Shown here in pieces: positions 43,640 through 56,909 of a DNA stretch of 64,000 bases. A model generated the notes under the pieces. It had not been told where the DNA came from and did not search any database. It saw only the letters and a program-made list of their open reading frames with translations. This DNA comes from Crossaster papposus (taxonomy: Eukaryota; Echinodermata; Asteroidea; Velatida; Solasteridae): NCBI GenBank assembly GCA_037893245.1, contig JBAIAA010000102.1:806001-870000 (forward strand). Direction: 5' to 3'. Position numbers and translations under genes: made by a program. Every line of letters begins with the position of its first letter. The first letter of the stretch is position 1.

Positions 43640-45853
43640 TGTACGTACATGTACGTATAATAATGACGCCTTGATCAAGGCTAAAGAAAACTATGCATAG
43701 AAAGTTCAAGAAATTTAAAAATCGTATTAATCTCTATTCCACTTCTTGTGAAAGTCCAAGGTCGGCATCGAAATGGATTTAGAAATTACAAGTCGATTTG
43801 CAAGCCGGGGGGGGGGGGGGGGGGGACTACATTGTACGTTTGCACTTTCACAAACATAGCATTCAAATGTATTGTAACGTCGAGCGACACATCAGAGCCA
43901 ACACACCCCGCTTGCGTACATTGACCGAGTCCCATATAGTCCCATATAGTACTCTTCACCCTGGCAAATTAGGCCGTTGAGCTAATTCCGGAAAGTATTT
44001 GAAGACTATAATTTAATTCTTCTAAAGATAAGATTGCGAAATTGCGAGCCTTAAAACTGCGAAAAAAGAAAAAGAAAAAAAAAAACATCGGCCAGGACGA
44101 GGACTCGAACCCAGGCGATGAAACCTCGGAAACGAGGACCCTAACCACTCGGCCATTCGACTACCGGTGAACGTTGTTTCAAATCGATGGGACTTATGTT
44201 TGAAAACTGGAGTAATAGCTCCAGTATAGAATGAAGTAACATTTTCATTACTCCACCACCCCCCGCTTCTTTTAAAGTAAATCAAGAACAGGACGTACGT
44301 CTGCATTGGTGCTATGGTAAGGGGAAAATGAAGAACAAAAAGTAAAGTGGTGTTGACTAGGCAATTCAGGGGTACAGACCTATGACTGAACACGTTGACC
44401 GACTCCCATATAGGACTCGTCACCCTGGCGAATTAATCCGTTGAGCTAACTCCGGTTGGTATTTGAAGACTATTATTTAAATCTTTTAAAGATAAGATTG
44501 CGAAATTTCGCGCGTTAAAACTGCAACAACAAAAAAAACATCGGCTAGGACGAGGACTCGAACCCAGGCGATCGAACCCCGCAAACGAGGAGCCTAACCA
44601 CTCGGCCATTGGACTACCAGTCGACATTGTTTCAAAACGATGTGACTTATGTTTGAAAACTGGAGTATTAGCTCCAGTATAGAGTGAAGAAAAAAAAGTT
44701 ATGTGGTGTTGACCAAGCATTCAGGGGATCGAACCCGTGACTTTACTCACTGAACGACCACCCATATAGGACTCTTTTGGGTTCTAAGATTCCCGGCCCA
44801 CCACACATCCTTCCCTGTCCATGTTCATGTAACCCGTAGGCCACGCTACCGTAAAGGGAGGACTGACGGAGCGAGGCCCTAGCTCTTGCCGCCTATGCAA
44901 GCAAACGAGCTCCGTCCCTATACTAAGGTGCGCACCTGAACTCCGCGGACAGTACCAGCCTGACGAATTAAGCCGCTGAGCTAACTCCGGTTGGTGATTG
45001 AAGACGATCAATTAATTCTTTTATAGATAAGATTGCGAAATCGCGCGCGTTAAAACTGAGGAAAAAATGACGTCGGGCAGAACGGGGACTCGAACCCAGG
45101 CGATGGAACCCCGCAGACGAGGAGCCTAACCAGTCGGCCATTCGACTACCAGTCAACACTGTTTGAAATCGATGTGACTTAATAGGTTTGGAAGCTGGAG
45201 TAATAGCTCTATCCTACATCTGCTCAAAGGAAGAAGGAGAAACTGTGTTTTCAGGGTTAATGAGCCGCCCACGCATTAATTGTCCAAAAATTCGACTTAT
45301 TTTATGTCGAGAGAGGGCGCGCCACACAAATAGAAGTCACAAGCAAAGCGCGGGCTCAAAGGAAACAACACAAAATCAGACAAACGGCGCTGCCTCGCGA
45401 CACTCGGGAGTAGGGTGGCAATGTATAGATTTGTCATTGGAAATTTAGAAATTTAAATACAATTTTCTTGTTTGCATTGGGTAAGAATTATTCAAAAAAA
45501 ATCACCGGTCAACCCACCAAAAATCGAAAAGAATATGACATGCTGGTCGTCATGTTTCTGTAGTCCCTGAACACAATGAGAGTTCTAAGTATTTTAATAA
45601 GATCGTGAAAGTATCTATAGGCGTTTTAGCGCTTAGGTCTATGGGAATTGATTTGCTCCGTTTCACCCAAAGGGCTCTGTGTTAATAAACCCCGGTCACA
45701 ACGTATCGTACGGAATGTTGTCGTGGTAAGGCCTGGTCACAACGAACCCACGACGCATTTGTTCCACGGCACGACATAAAATTTGGGTAGATCGTGGGTC
45801 ATCGGGGGTCGTCACAAGACAGTCCTACGAAATTTCGAGCATCGTGGCATCGA
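43640..45853. repeat. Satellite unit 16 (2,214 bp)
   Basis: Cores at 44095-44161, 44548-44614 and 45080-45146. G tract 19. CATTGTACG after the G tract, GCAACAACAAAAAAAAC beside core B, and GTTCTAAGATTCC in the insert stretch. Confidence 0.97.
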
Positions 45854-48060
45854 TGTACGTACATGTACGTATAATAATGACGCCTTGATCAAGGCTAAAG
45901 AAAACTATGCATAGAAAGTTCAAGAAATTTAAAAATCGTATTAATCTCTATTCCACTTCTTGTGAAAGTCCAAGGTCGGCATCGAAATGGATTTAGAAAT
46001 TACAAGTCGATTTGCAAGCCGGGGGGGGGGGGGACTACATTTTACGTTTGCACTTTCACAAACATAGCATTCAAATGTATTGTAACGTCGAGCGACACAT
46101 CAGAGCCAACACACTCCGCTTGCGTACATTGACCGAGTCCCATATAGTCCCATATAGTACTCTTCACCCTGGCAAATTAGGCCGTTGAGCTAATTCCGGA
46201 AAGTATTTGAAGACTATAATTTAATTCTTCTAAAGATAAGATTGCGAAATTGCGAGCCTTAAAACTGCGAAAAAAACTAAAGAAAAAAAAAAACATCGGC
46301 CAGGACGAGGACTCGAACCCAGGCGATGAAACCTCGGAAACGAGGACCCTAACCACTCGGCCATTCGACTACCGGTGAACGTTGTTTCAAATCGATGGGA
46401 CTTATGTTTGAAAAATGGAGTAATAGCTCCAGTATAGAATGAAGTAACATTTTCATTACTCCACCACCCCCCGCTTCTTTTAAAGTAAATCAAGAACAGG
46501 ACGTACGTCTGCATTGGTGCTATGGTAAGGGGAAAATGAAGAACAAAAAGTAAAGTGGTGTTGACTAGGCAATTCAGGGGTACAGACCTATGACTGAACA
46601 CGTTGACCGTCTCCCATATAGGACTCGTCACCCTGGCGAATTAATCCGTTGAGCTAACTCCGGTTGGTATTTGAAGACTATTATTTAAATCTTTTAAAGA
46701 TAAGATTGCGAAACTTCGCGCGTTAAAACTGCAAAAAAAAAAAAACATCGGCTAGGACGAGGACTCGAACCCAGGCGATCGAACCCCGCAAACGAGGAGC
46801 CTAACCACTCGGCCATTGGACTACCAGTCGACATTGTTTCAAAACGATGTGACTTATGTTTGAAAACTGGAGTATTAGCTCCAGTATAGAGTGAAGAAAA
46901 AAAAGTTATGTGGTGTTGACCAAGCATTCAGGGGATCGAACCCGTGACTTTACTCACTGAACGACCACCCATATAGGACTCTTTTGGGTTCTAGGATTCC
47001 CGGCCCACCACACATCCTTCCCTGTCCATGTTCATGTAACCCGTAGGCCACGCTACCGTAAAGGGAGGACTGACGGAGCGAGGCCCTAGCTCTTGCCGCC
47101 TATGCAAGCAAACGAGCTCCGTCCCTATACTAAGGTGCGCACCTGAACTCCGCGGACAGTACCAGCCTGACGAATTAAGCCGCTGAGCTAACTCCGGTTG
47201 GTGATTGAAGACGATCAATTAATTCTTTTATAGATAAGATTGCGAAATCGCGCGCGTTAAAACTGAGGAAAAAATGACGTCGGGCAGAACGGGGACTCGA
47301 ACCCAGGCGATGGAACCCCGCAGACGAGGAGCCTAACCAGTCGGCCATTCGACTACCAGTCAACACTGTTTGAAATCGATGTGACTTAATAGGTTTGGAA
47401 GCTGGAGTAATAGCTCTATCCTACATCTGCTCAAAGGAAGAAGGAGAAACTGTGTTTTCAGGGTTAATGAGCCGCCCACGCATTAATTGTCCAAAAATTC
47501 GACTTATTTTATGTCGAGAGAGGGCGCGCCACACAAATAGAAGTCACAAGCAAAGCGCGGGCTCAAAGGAAACAACACAAAATCAGACAAACGGCGCTGC
47601 CTCGCGACACTCGGGAGTAGGGTGGCAATGTATAGATTTGTCATTGGAAATTTAGAAATTTAAATACAATTTTCTTGTTTGCATTGGGTAAGAATTATTC
47701 AAAAAAAATCACCGGTCAACCCACCAAAAATCGAAAAGAATATGACATGCTGGTCGTCATGTTTCTGTAGTCCCTGAACACAATGAGAGTTCTAAGTATT
47801 TTAATAAGATCGTGAAAGTATCTATAGGCGTTTTAGCGCTTAGGTCTATGGGAATTGATTTGCTCCGTTTCACCCAAAGGGCTCTGTGTTAATAAACCCC
47901 GGTCACAACGTATCGTACGGAATGTTGTCGTGGTAAGGCCTGGTCACAACGAACCCACGACGCATTTGTTCCACGGCACGACATAAAATTTGGGTAGATC
48001 GTGGGTCATCGGGGGTCGTCACAAGACAGTCCTACGAAATTTCGAGCATCGTGGCATCGA
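45854..48060. repeat. Satellite unit 17 (2,207 bp, shortest)
   Basis: Cores at 46303-46369, 46755-46821 and 47287-47353. The G tract of 13 is the shortest in the window and accounts for much of the short length. The module A hairpin is weakened by AAATGGAG for AACTGGAG. Confidence 0.97.
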
Positions 48061-50274
48061 TGTACGTACATGTACGTATAATAATGACGCCTTGATCAAG
48101 GCTAAAGAAAACTATGCATAGAAAGTTCAAGAAATTTAAAAATCGTATTAATCTCTATTCCACTTCTTGTGAAAGTCCAAGGTCGGCATCGAAATGGATT
48201 TAGAAATTACAAGTCGATTTGCAAGCCGGGGGGGGGGGGGGGGGGGGACTACATTTTACGTTTGCACTTTCACAAACATAGCATTCAAATGTATTGTAAC
48301 GTCGAGCGACACATCAGAGCCAACACACCCCGCTTGCGTACATTGACCGAGTCCCATATAGTCCCATATAGTACTCTTCACCCTGGCAAATTAGGCCGTT
48401 GAGCTAATTCCGGAAAGTATTTGAAGACTATAATTTAATTCTTCTAAAGATAAGATTGCGAAATTGCGAGCCTTAAAACTGCGAAAAAAAAAAAAGAAAA
48501 AAAAAAACATCGGCCAGGACGAGGACTCGAACCCAGGCGATGAAACCTCGGAAACGAGGACCCTAACCACTCGGCCATTCGACTACCGGTGAACGTTGTT
48601 TCAAATCGATGGGACTTATGTTTGAAAACTGGAGTAATAGCTCCAGTATAGAATGAAGTAACATTTTCATTACTCCACCACTCCCCGCTTCTTTTAAAGT
48701 AAATCAAGAACAGGACGTACGTCTGCATTGGTGCTATGGTAAGGGGAAAATGAAGAACAAAAAGTAAAGTGGTGTTGACTAGGCAATTCAGGGGTACAGA
48801 CCTATGACTGAACACGTTGACCGACTCCCATATAGGACTCGTCACCCTGGCGAATTAATCCGTTGAGCTAACTCCGGTTGGTATTTGAAGACTATTATTT
48901 AAATCTTTTAAAGATAAGATTGCGAAATTTCGCGCGTTAAAACTGCAAACAAAATAAAACATCGGCTAGGACGAGGACTCGAACCCAGGCGATTGAACCC
49001 CGCAAACGAGGAGCCTAACCACTCGGCCATTGGACTACCAGTCGACATTGTTTCAAAACGATGTGACTTATGTTTGAAAACTGGAGTATTAGCTCCAGTA
49101 TAGAGTGAAGAAAAAAAAGTTATGTGGTGTTGACCAAGCATTCAGGGGATCGAACCCGTGACTTTACTCACTGAACGACCACCCATATAGGACTCTTTTG
49201 GGTTCTAGGATTCCCGGCCCACCACACATCCTTCCCTGTCCATGTTCATGTAACCCGTAGGCCACGCTACCGTAAAGGGAGGACTGACGGAGCGAGGCCC
49301 TAGCTCTTGCCGCCTATGCAAGCAAACGAGCTCCGTCCCTATACTAAGGTGCGCACCTGAACTCCGCGGACAGTACCAGCCTGACGAATTAAGCCGCTGA
49401 GCTAACTCCGGTTGGTGATTGAAGACGATCAATTAATTCTTTCATAGATAAGATTGCGAAATCGCGCGCGTTAAAACTGAGGAAAAAATGACGTCGGGCA
49501 GAACGGGGACTCGAACCCAGGCGATGGAACCCCGCAGACGAGGAGCCTAACCAGTCGGCCATTCGACTACCAGTCAACACTGTTTGAAACCGATGTGACT
49601 TAATAGGTTTGGAAGCTGGAGTAATAGCTCTATCCTACATCTGCTCAAAGGAAGAAGGAGAAACTGTGTTTTCAGGGTTAATGAGCCGCCCACGCATTAA
49701 TTGTCCAAAAATTCGACTTATTTTATGTCGAGAGAGGGCGCGCCACACAAATAGAAGTCACAAGCAAAGCGCGGGCTCAAAGGAAACAACACAAAATCAG
49801 ACAAACGGCGCTGCCTCGCGACACTCGGGAGTAGGGTGGCAATGTATAGATTTGTCATTGGAAATTTAGAAATTTAAATACAATTTTCTTGTTTGCATTG
49901 GGTAAGAATTATTCAAAAAAAATCACCGGTCAACCCACCAAAAATCGAAAAGAATATGACATGCTGGTCGTCATGTTTCTGTAGTCCCTGAACACAATGA
50001 GAGTTCTAAGTATTTTAATAAGATCGTGAAAGTATCTATAGGCGTTTTAGCGCTTAGGTCTATGGGAATTGATTTGCTCCGTTTCACCCAAAGGGCTCTG
50101 TGTTAATAAACCCCGGTCACAACGTATCGTACGGAATGTTGTCGTGGTAAGGCCTGGTCACAACGAACCCACGACGCATTTGTTCCACGGCACGACATAA
50201 AATTTGGGTAGATCGTGGGTCATCGGGGGTCGTCACAAGACAGTCCTACGAAATTTCGAGCATCGTGGCATCGA
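48061..50274. repeat. Satellite unit 18 (2,214 bp)
   Basis: Cores at 48517-48583, 48969-49035 and 49501-49567. G tract 20. Shares three private variants with the unit at 17077, though its tail has TTTAGAAATTT, so that match stops before the unit end. Confidence 0.97.
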
Positions 50275-52489
50275 TGTACGTACATGTACGTATAATAATG
50301 ACGCCTTGATCAAGGCTAAAGAAAACTATGCATAGAAAGTTCAAGAAATTTAAAAATCGTATTAATCTCTATTCCACTTCTTGTGAAAGTCCAAGGTCGG
50401 CATCGAAATGGATTTAGAAATTACAAGTCGATTTGCAAGCCGGGGGGGGGGGGGGGGGGGGGACTACATTTTACGTTTGCACTTTCACAAACATAGCATT
50501 CAAATGTATTGTAACGTCGAGCGACACATCAGAGCCAACACACCCCGCTTGCGTACATTGACCGAGTCCCATATAGTCCCATATAGTACTCTTCACCCTG
50601 GCAAATTAGGCCGTTGAGCTAATTCCGGAAAGTATTTGAAGACTATAATTTAATTCTTCTAAAGATAAGATTGCGAAATTGCGAGCCTTAAAACTGCGAA
50701 AAAAACCAAAAAAAAAAAAAACATCGGCCAGGACGAGGACTCGAACCCAGGCGATGAAACCTCGGAAACGAGGACCCTAACCACTCGGCCATTCGACTAC
50801 CGGTGAACGTTGTTTCAAATCGATGGGACTTATGTTTGAAAACTGGAGTAATAGCTCCAGTATAGAATGAAGTAACATTTTCATTACTCCACCACCCCCC
50901 GCTTCTTTTAAAGTAAATCAAGAACAGGACGTACGTCTGCATTGGTGCTATGGTAAGAGAAAAATGAAGAACAAAAAGTAAAGTGGTGTTGACTAGGCAA
51001 TTCAGGGGTACAGACCTATGACTGAACACGTTGACCGACTCCCATATAGGACTCGTCACCCTGGCGAATTAATCCGTTGAGCTAACTCCGGTTGGTATTT
51101 GAAGACTATTATTTAAATCTTTTAAAGATAAGATTGCGAAATTTCGCGCGTTAAAACTGCAAAAAAAAAAAAAACATCGGCTAGGACGAGGACTCGAACC
51201 CAGGCGATCGAACCCCGCAAACGAGGAGCCTAACCACTCGGCCATTGGACTACCAGTCGACATTGTTTCAAAACGATGTGACTTATGTTTGAAAACTGGA
51301 GTATTAGCTCCAGTATAGAGTGAAGAAAAAAAAGTTATGTGGTGTTGACCAAGCATTCAGGGGATCGAACCCGTGACTTTACTCACTAAACGACCACCCA
51401 TATAGGACTCTTTTGGGTTCTAGGATTCCCGGCCCACCACACATCCTTCCCTGTCCATGTTCATGTAACCCGTAGGCCACGCTACCGTAAAGGGAGGACT
51501 GACGGAGCGAGGCCCTAGCTCTTGCCGCCTATGCAAGCAAACGAGCTCCGTCCCTATACTAAGGTGCGCACCTGAACTCCGCGGACAGTACCAGCCTGAC
51601 GAATTAAGCCGCTGAGCTAACTCCGGTTGGTGATTGAAGACGATCAATTAATTCTTTTATAGATAAGATTGCGAAATCGCGCGCGTTAAAACTGAGGAAA
51701 AAATGACGTCGGGCAGAACGGGGACTCGAACCCAGGCGATGGAACCCCGCAGACGAGGAGCCTAACCAGTCGGCCATTCGACTACCAGTCAACACTGTTT
51801 GAAATCGATGTGACTTAATAGGTTTGGAAGCTGGAGTAATAGCTCTATCCTACATCTGCTCAAAGGAAGAAGGAGAAACTGTGTTTTCAGGGTTAATGAG
51901 CCGCCCACGCATTAATTGTCCAAAAATTCGACTTATTTTATGTCGAGAGAGGGCGCGCCACACAAATAGAAGTCACAAGCAAAGCGCGGGCTCAAAGGAA
52001 ACAACACAAAATCAGACAAACGGCGCTGCCTCGCGACACTCGGGAGTAGGGTGGCAATGTATAGATTTGTCATTGGAAATTTAGAAATTTAAATACAATT
52101 TTCTTGTTTGCATTGGGTAAGAATTATTCAAAAAAAATCACCGGTCAACCCACCAAAAATCGAAAAGAATATGACATGCTGGTCGTCATGTTTCTGTAGT
52201 CCCTGAACACAATGAGAGTTCTAAGTATTTTAATAAGATCGTGAAAGTATCTATAGGCGTTTTAGCGCTTAGGTCTATGGGAATTGATTTGCTCCGTTTC
52301 ACCTAAAGGGCTCTGTGTTAATAAACCCCGGTCACAACGTATCGTACGGAATGTTGTCGTGGTAAGGCCTGGTCACAACGAACCCACGACGCATTTGTTC
52401 CACGGCACGACATAAAATTTGGGTAGATCGTGGGTCATCGGGGGTCGTCACAAGACAGTCCTACGAAATTTCGAGCATCGTGGCATCGA
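50275..52489. repeat. Satellite unit 19 (2,215 bp)
   Basis: Cores at 50731-50797, 51184-51250 and 51716-51782. G tract 21. Private GGTAAGAGAAAAATG in module A and CTCACTAAACG near the B box; the tail has TTTCACCTAAAGG, as before each unit with CGTTTTAATC. Confidence 0.97.
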
Positions 52490-54699
52490 TGTACGTACAT
52501 GTACGTATAATAATGACGCCTTGATCAAGGCTAAAGAAAACTATGCATAGAAAGTTCAAGAAATTTAAAAATCGTTTTAATCTCTATTCCACTTCTTGTG
52601 AAAGTCCAAGGTCGGCATCGAAATGGATTTAGAAATTACAAGTCGATTTGCAAGCCGGGGGGGGGGGGGGACTACATTGTACGTTTGCACTTTCACAAAC
52701 ATAGCATTCAAATGTATTGTAACGTCGAGCGACACATCAGAGCCAACACACCCCGCTTGCGTACATTGACCGAGTCCCATATAGTCCCATAATATAGTAC
52801 TCTTCACCCTGGCAAATTAGGCCGTTGAGCTAACTCCGGAAAGTATTTGAAGACTATAATTTAATTCTTCTAAAGATAAGATTGCGAAATTGCGAGCCTT
52901 AAAACTGCGAAAAAAAAACAAAAAAAAAAAACATCGGCCAGGACGAGGACTCGAACCCAGGCGATGAAACCTCGGAAACGAGGACCCTAACCACTCGGCC
53001 ATTCGACTACCGGTGAACGTTGTTTCAAATCGATGGGACTTATGTTTGAAAACTGGAGTAATAGCTCCAGTATAGAATGAAGTAACATTTTCATTACTCC
53101 ACCACCCCCGCTTCTTTTAAAGTAAATCAAGAACAGGACGTACGTCTGCATTGGTGCTATGGTAAGGGGAAAATGAAGAACAAAAAGTAAAGTGGTGTTG
53201 ACTAGGCAATTCAGGGGTACAGACCTATGACTGAACACGTTGACCGACTCCCATATAGGACTCGTCACCCTGGCGAATTAATCCGTTGAGCTAACTCCGG
53301 TTGGTATTTGAAGACTATTATTTAAATCTTTTAAAGATAAGATTGCGAAATTTCGCGCGTTAAAACTGCAACAAAACAAAAAAACATCGGCTAGGACGAG
53401 GACTCGAACCCAGGCGATCGAACCCCGCAAGCGAGGAGCCTAACCACTCGGCCATTGGACTACCAGTCGACATTGTTTCAAAACGATGTGACTTATGTTT
53501 GAAAACTGGAGTATTAGCTCCAGTATAGAGTGAAGAAAAAAAAGTTATGTGGTGTTGACCAAGCATTCAGGGGATCGAACCCGTGACTTTACACACTGAA
53601 CGACCACCCATATAGGACTCTTTTGGGTTCTAGGATTCCCGGCCCACCACACATCCTTCCCTGTCCATGTTCATGTAACCCGTAGGCCACGCTACCGTAA
53701 AGGGAGGACTGACGGAGCGAGGCCCTAGCTCTTGCCGCCTATGCAAGCAAACGAGCTCCGTCCCTATACTAAGGTGCGCACCTGAACTCCGCGGACAGTA
53801 CCAGCCTGACGAATTAAGCCGCTGAGCTAACTCCGGTTGGTGATTGAAGACGATCAATTAATTCTTTTATAGATAAGATTGCGAAATCGCGCGCGTTAAA
53901 ACTGAGGAAAAAATGACGTCGGGCAGAACGGGGACTCGAACCCAGGCGATGGAACCCCGCAGACGAGGAGCCTAACCAGTCGGCCATTCGACTACCAGTC
54001 AACACTGTTTGAAATCGATGTGACTTAATAGGTTTGGAAGCTGGAGTAATAGCTCTATCCTACATCTGCTCAAAGGAAGAAGGAGAAACTGTGTTTTCAG
54101 GGTTAATGAGCCGCCCACGCATTAATTGTCCAAAAATTCGACTTATTTTATGTCGAGAGAGGGCGCGCCACACAAATAGAAGTCACAAGCAAAGCGCGGG
54201 CTCAAAGGAAACAACACAAAATCAGACAAACGGCGCTGCCTCGCGACACTCGGGAGTAGGGTGGCAATGTATAGATTTGTCATTGGAAATTTAGAAATTT
54301 AAATACAATTTTCTTGTTTGCATTGGGTAAGAATTATTCAAAAAAAATCACCGGTCAACCCACCAAAAATCGAAAAGAATATGACATGCTGGTCGTCATG
54401 TTTCTGTAGTCCCTGAACACAATGAGAGTTCTAAGTATTTTAATAAGATCGTGAAAGTATCTATAGGCGTTTTAGCGCTTAGGTCTATGGGAATTGATTT
54501 GCTCCGTTTCACCCAAAGGGCTCTGTGTTAATAAACCCCGGTCACAACGTATCGTACGGAATGTTGTCGTGGTAAGGCCTGGTCACAACGAACCCACGAC
54601 GCATTTGTTCCACGGCACGACATAAAATTTGGGTAGATCGTGGGTCATCGGGGGTCGTCACAAGACAGTCCTACGAAATTTCGAGCATCGTGGCATCGA
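52490..54699. repeat. Satellite unit 20 (2,210 bp)
   Basis: Cores at 52941-53007, 53394-53460 and 53926-53992. G tract 14. CGTTTTAATC, CATTGTACG and CCCATAATATAG; first member of the trimer repeated from 59124. CACCCCCGC has one C fewer than most units, which shifts the artefact frame there. Confidence 0.97.
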
Positions 54700-56909
54700 T
54701 GTACGTACATGTACGTATAATAATGACGCCTTGATCAAGGCTAAAGAAAACTATGCATAGAAAGTTCAAGAAATTTAAAAATCGTATTAATCTCTATTCC
54801 ACTTCTTGTGAAAGTCCAAGGTCGGCATCGAAATGGATTTAGAAATTACAAGTCGATTTGCAAGCCGGGGGGGGGGGGGGGGGACTACATTTTACGTTTG
54901 CACTTTCACAAACATAGCATTCAAATGTATTGTAACGTCGAGCGACACATCAGAGCCAACACACTCCGCTTGCGTACATTGACCGAGTCCCATATAGTCC
55001 CATATAGTACTCTTCACCCTGGCAAATTAGGCCGTTGAGCTAATTCCGGAAAGTATTTGAAGACTATAATTTAATTCTTCTAAAGATAAGATTGCGAAAT
55101 TGCGAGCCTTAAAACTGCGAAAAAAAAAAAAAAAAAAAAAACATCGGCCAGGACGAGGACTCGAACCCAGGCGATGAAACCTCGGAAACGAGGACCCTAA
55201 CCACTCGGCCATTCGACTACCGGTGAACGTTGTTTCAAATCGATGGGACTTATGTTTGAAAACTGGAGTAATAGCTCCAGTATAGAATGAAGTAACATTT
55301 TCATTACTCCACCACCCCCGCTTCTTTTAAAGTAAATCAAGAACAGGACGTACGTCTGCATTGGTGCTATGGTAAGGGGAAAATGAAGAACAAAAAGTAA
55401 AGTGGTGTTGACTAGGCAATTCAGGGGTACAGACCTATGACTGAACACGTTGACCGACTCCCATATAGGACTCGTCACCCTGGCGAATTAATCCGTTGAG
55501 CTAACTCCGGTTGGTATTTGAAGACTATTATTTAAATCTTTTAAAGATAAGATTGCGAAATTTCGCGCGTTAAAACTGCAACAAAACAAAAAAACATCGG
55601 CTAGGACGAGGACTCGAACCCAGGCGATCGAACCCCGCAAGCGAGGAGCCTAACCACTCGGCCATTGGACTACCAGTCGACATTGTTTCAAAACGATGTG
55701 ACTTATGTTTGAAAACTGGAGTATTAGCTCCAGTATAGAGTGAAGAAAAAAAAGTTATGTGGTGTTGACCAAGCATTCAGGGGATCGAACCCGTGACTTT
55801 ACACACTGAACGACCACCCATATAGGACTCTTTTGGGTTCTAGGATTCCCGGCCCACCACACATCCTTCCCTGTCCATGTTCATGTAACCCGTAGGCCAC
55901 GCTACCGTAAAGGGAGGACTGACGGAGCGAGGCCCTAGCTCTTGCCGCCTATGCAAGCAAACGAGCTCCGTCCCTATACTAAGGTGCGCACCTGAACTCC
56001 GCGGACAGTACCAGCCTGACGAATTAAGCCGCTGAGCTAACTCCGGTTGGTGATTGAAGACGATCAATTAATTCTTTTATAGATAAGATTGCGAAATCGC
56101 GCGCGTTAAAACTGAGGAAAAAATGACGTCGGGCAGAACGGGGACTCGAACCCAGGCGATGGAACCCCGCAGACGAGGAGCCTAACCAGTCGGCCATTCG
56201 ACTACCAGTCAACACTGTTTGAAATCGATGTGACTTAATAGGTTTGGAAGCTGGAGTAATAGCTCTATCCTACATCTGCTCAAAGGAAGAAGGAGAAACT
56301 GTGTTTTCAGGGTTAATGAGCCGCCCACGCATTAATTGTCCAAAAATTCGACTTATTTTATGTCGAGAGAGGGCGCGCCACACAAATAGAAGTCACAAGC
56401 AAAGCGCGGGCTCAAAGGAAACAACACAAAATCAGACAAACGGCGCTGCCTCGCGACACTCGGGAGTAGGGTGGCAATGTATAGATTTGTCATTGGAAAT
56501 TTAGAAATTTAAATACAATTTTCTTGTTTGCATTGGGTAAGAATTATTCAAAAAAAATCACCGGTCAACCCACCAAAAATCGAAAAGAATATGACATGCT
56601 GGTCGTCATGTTTCTGTAGTCCCTGAACACAATGAGAGTTCTAAGTATTTTAATAAGATCGTGAAAGTATCTATAGGCGTTTTAGCGCTTAGGTCTATGG
56701 GAATTGATTTGCTCCGTTTCACCCAAAGGGCTCTGTGTTAATAAACCCCGGTCACAACGTATCGTACGGAATGTTGTCGTGGTAAGGCCTGGTCACAACG
56801 AACCCACGACGCATTTGTTCCACGGCACGACATAAAATTTGGGTAGATCGTGGGTCATCGGGGGTCGTCACAAGACAGTCCTACGAAATTTCGAGCATCG
56901 TGGCATCGA
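54700..56909. repeat. Satellite unit 21 (2,210 bp)
   Basis: Cores at 55151-55217, 55604-55670 and 56136-56202. G tract 17. CACACTCCGC, CAAGCGAGG in core B and TTTACACACTG; twin of the unit at 61338. Confidence 0.97.
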
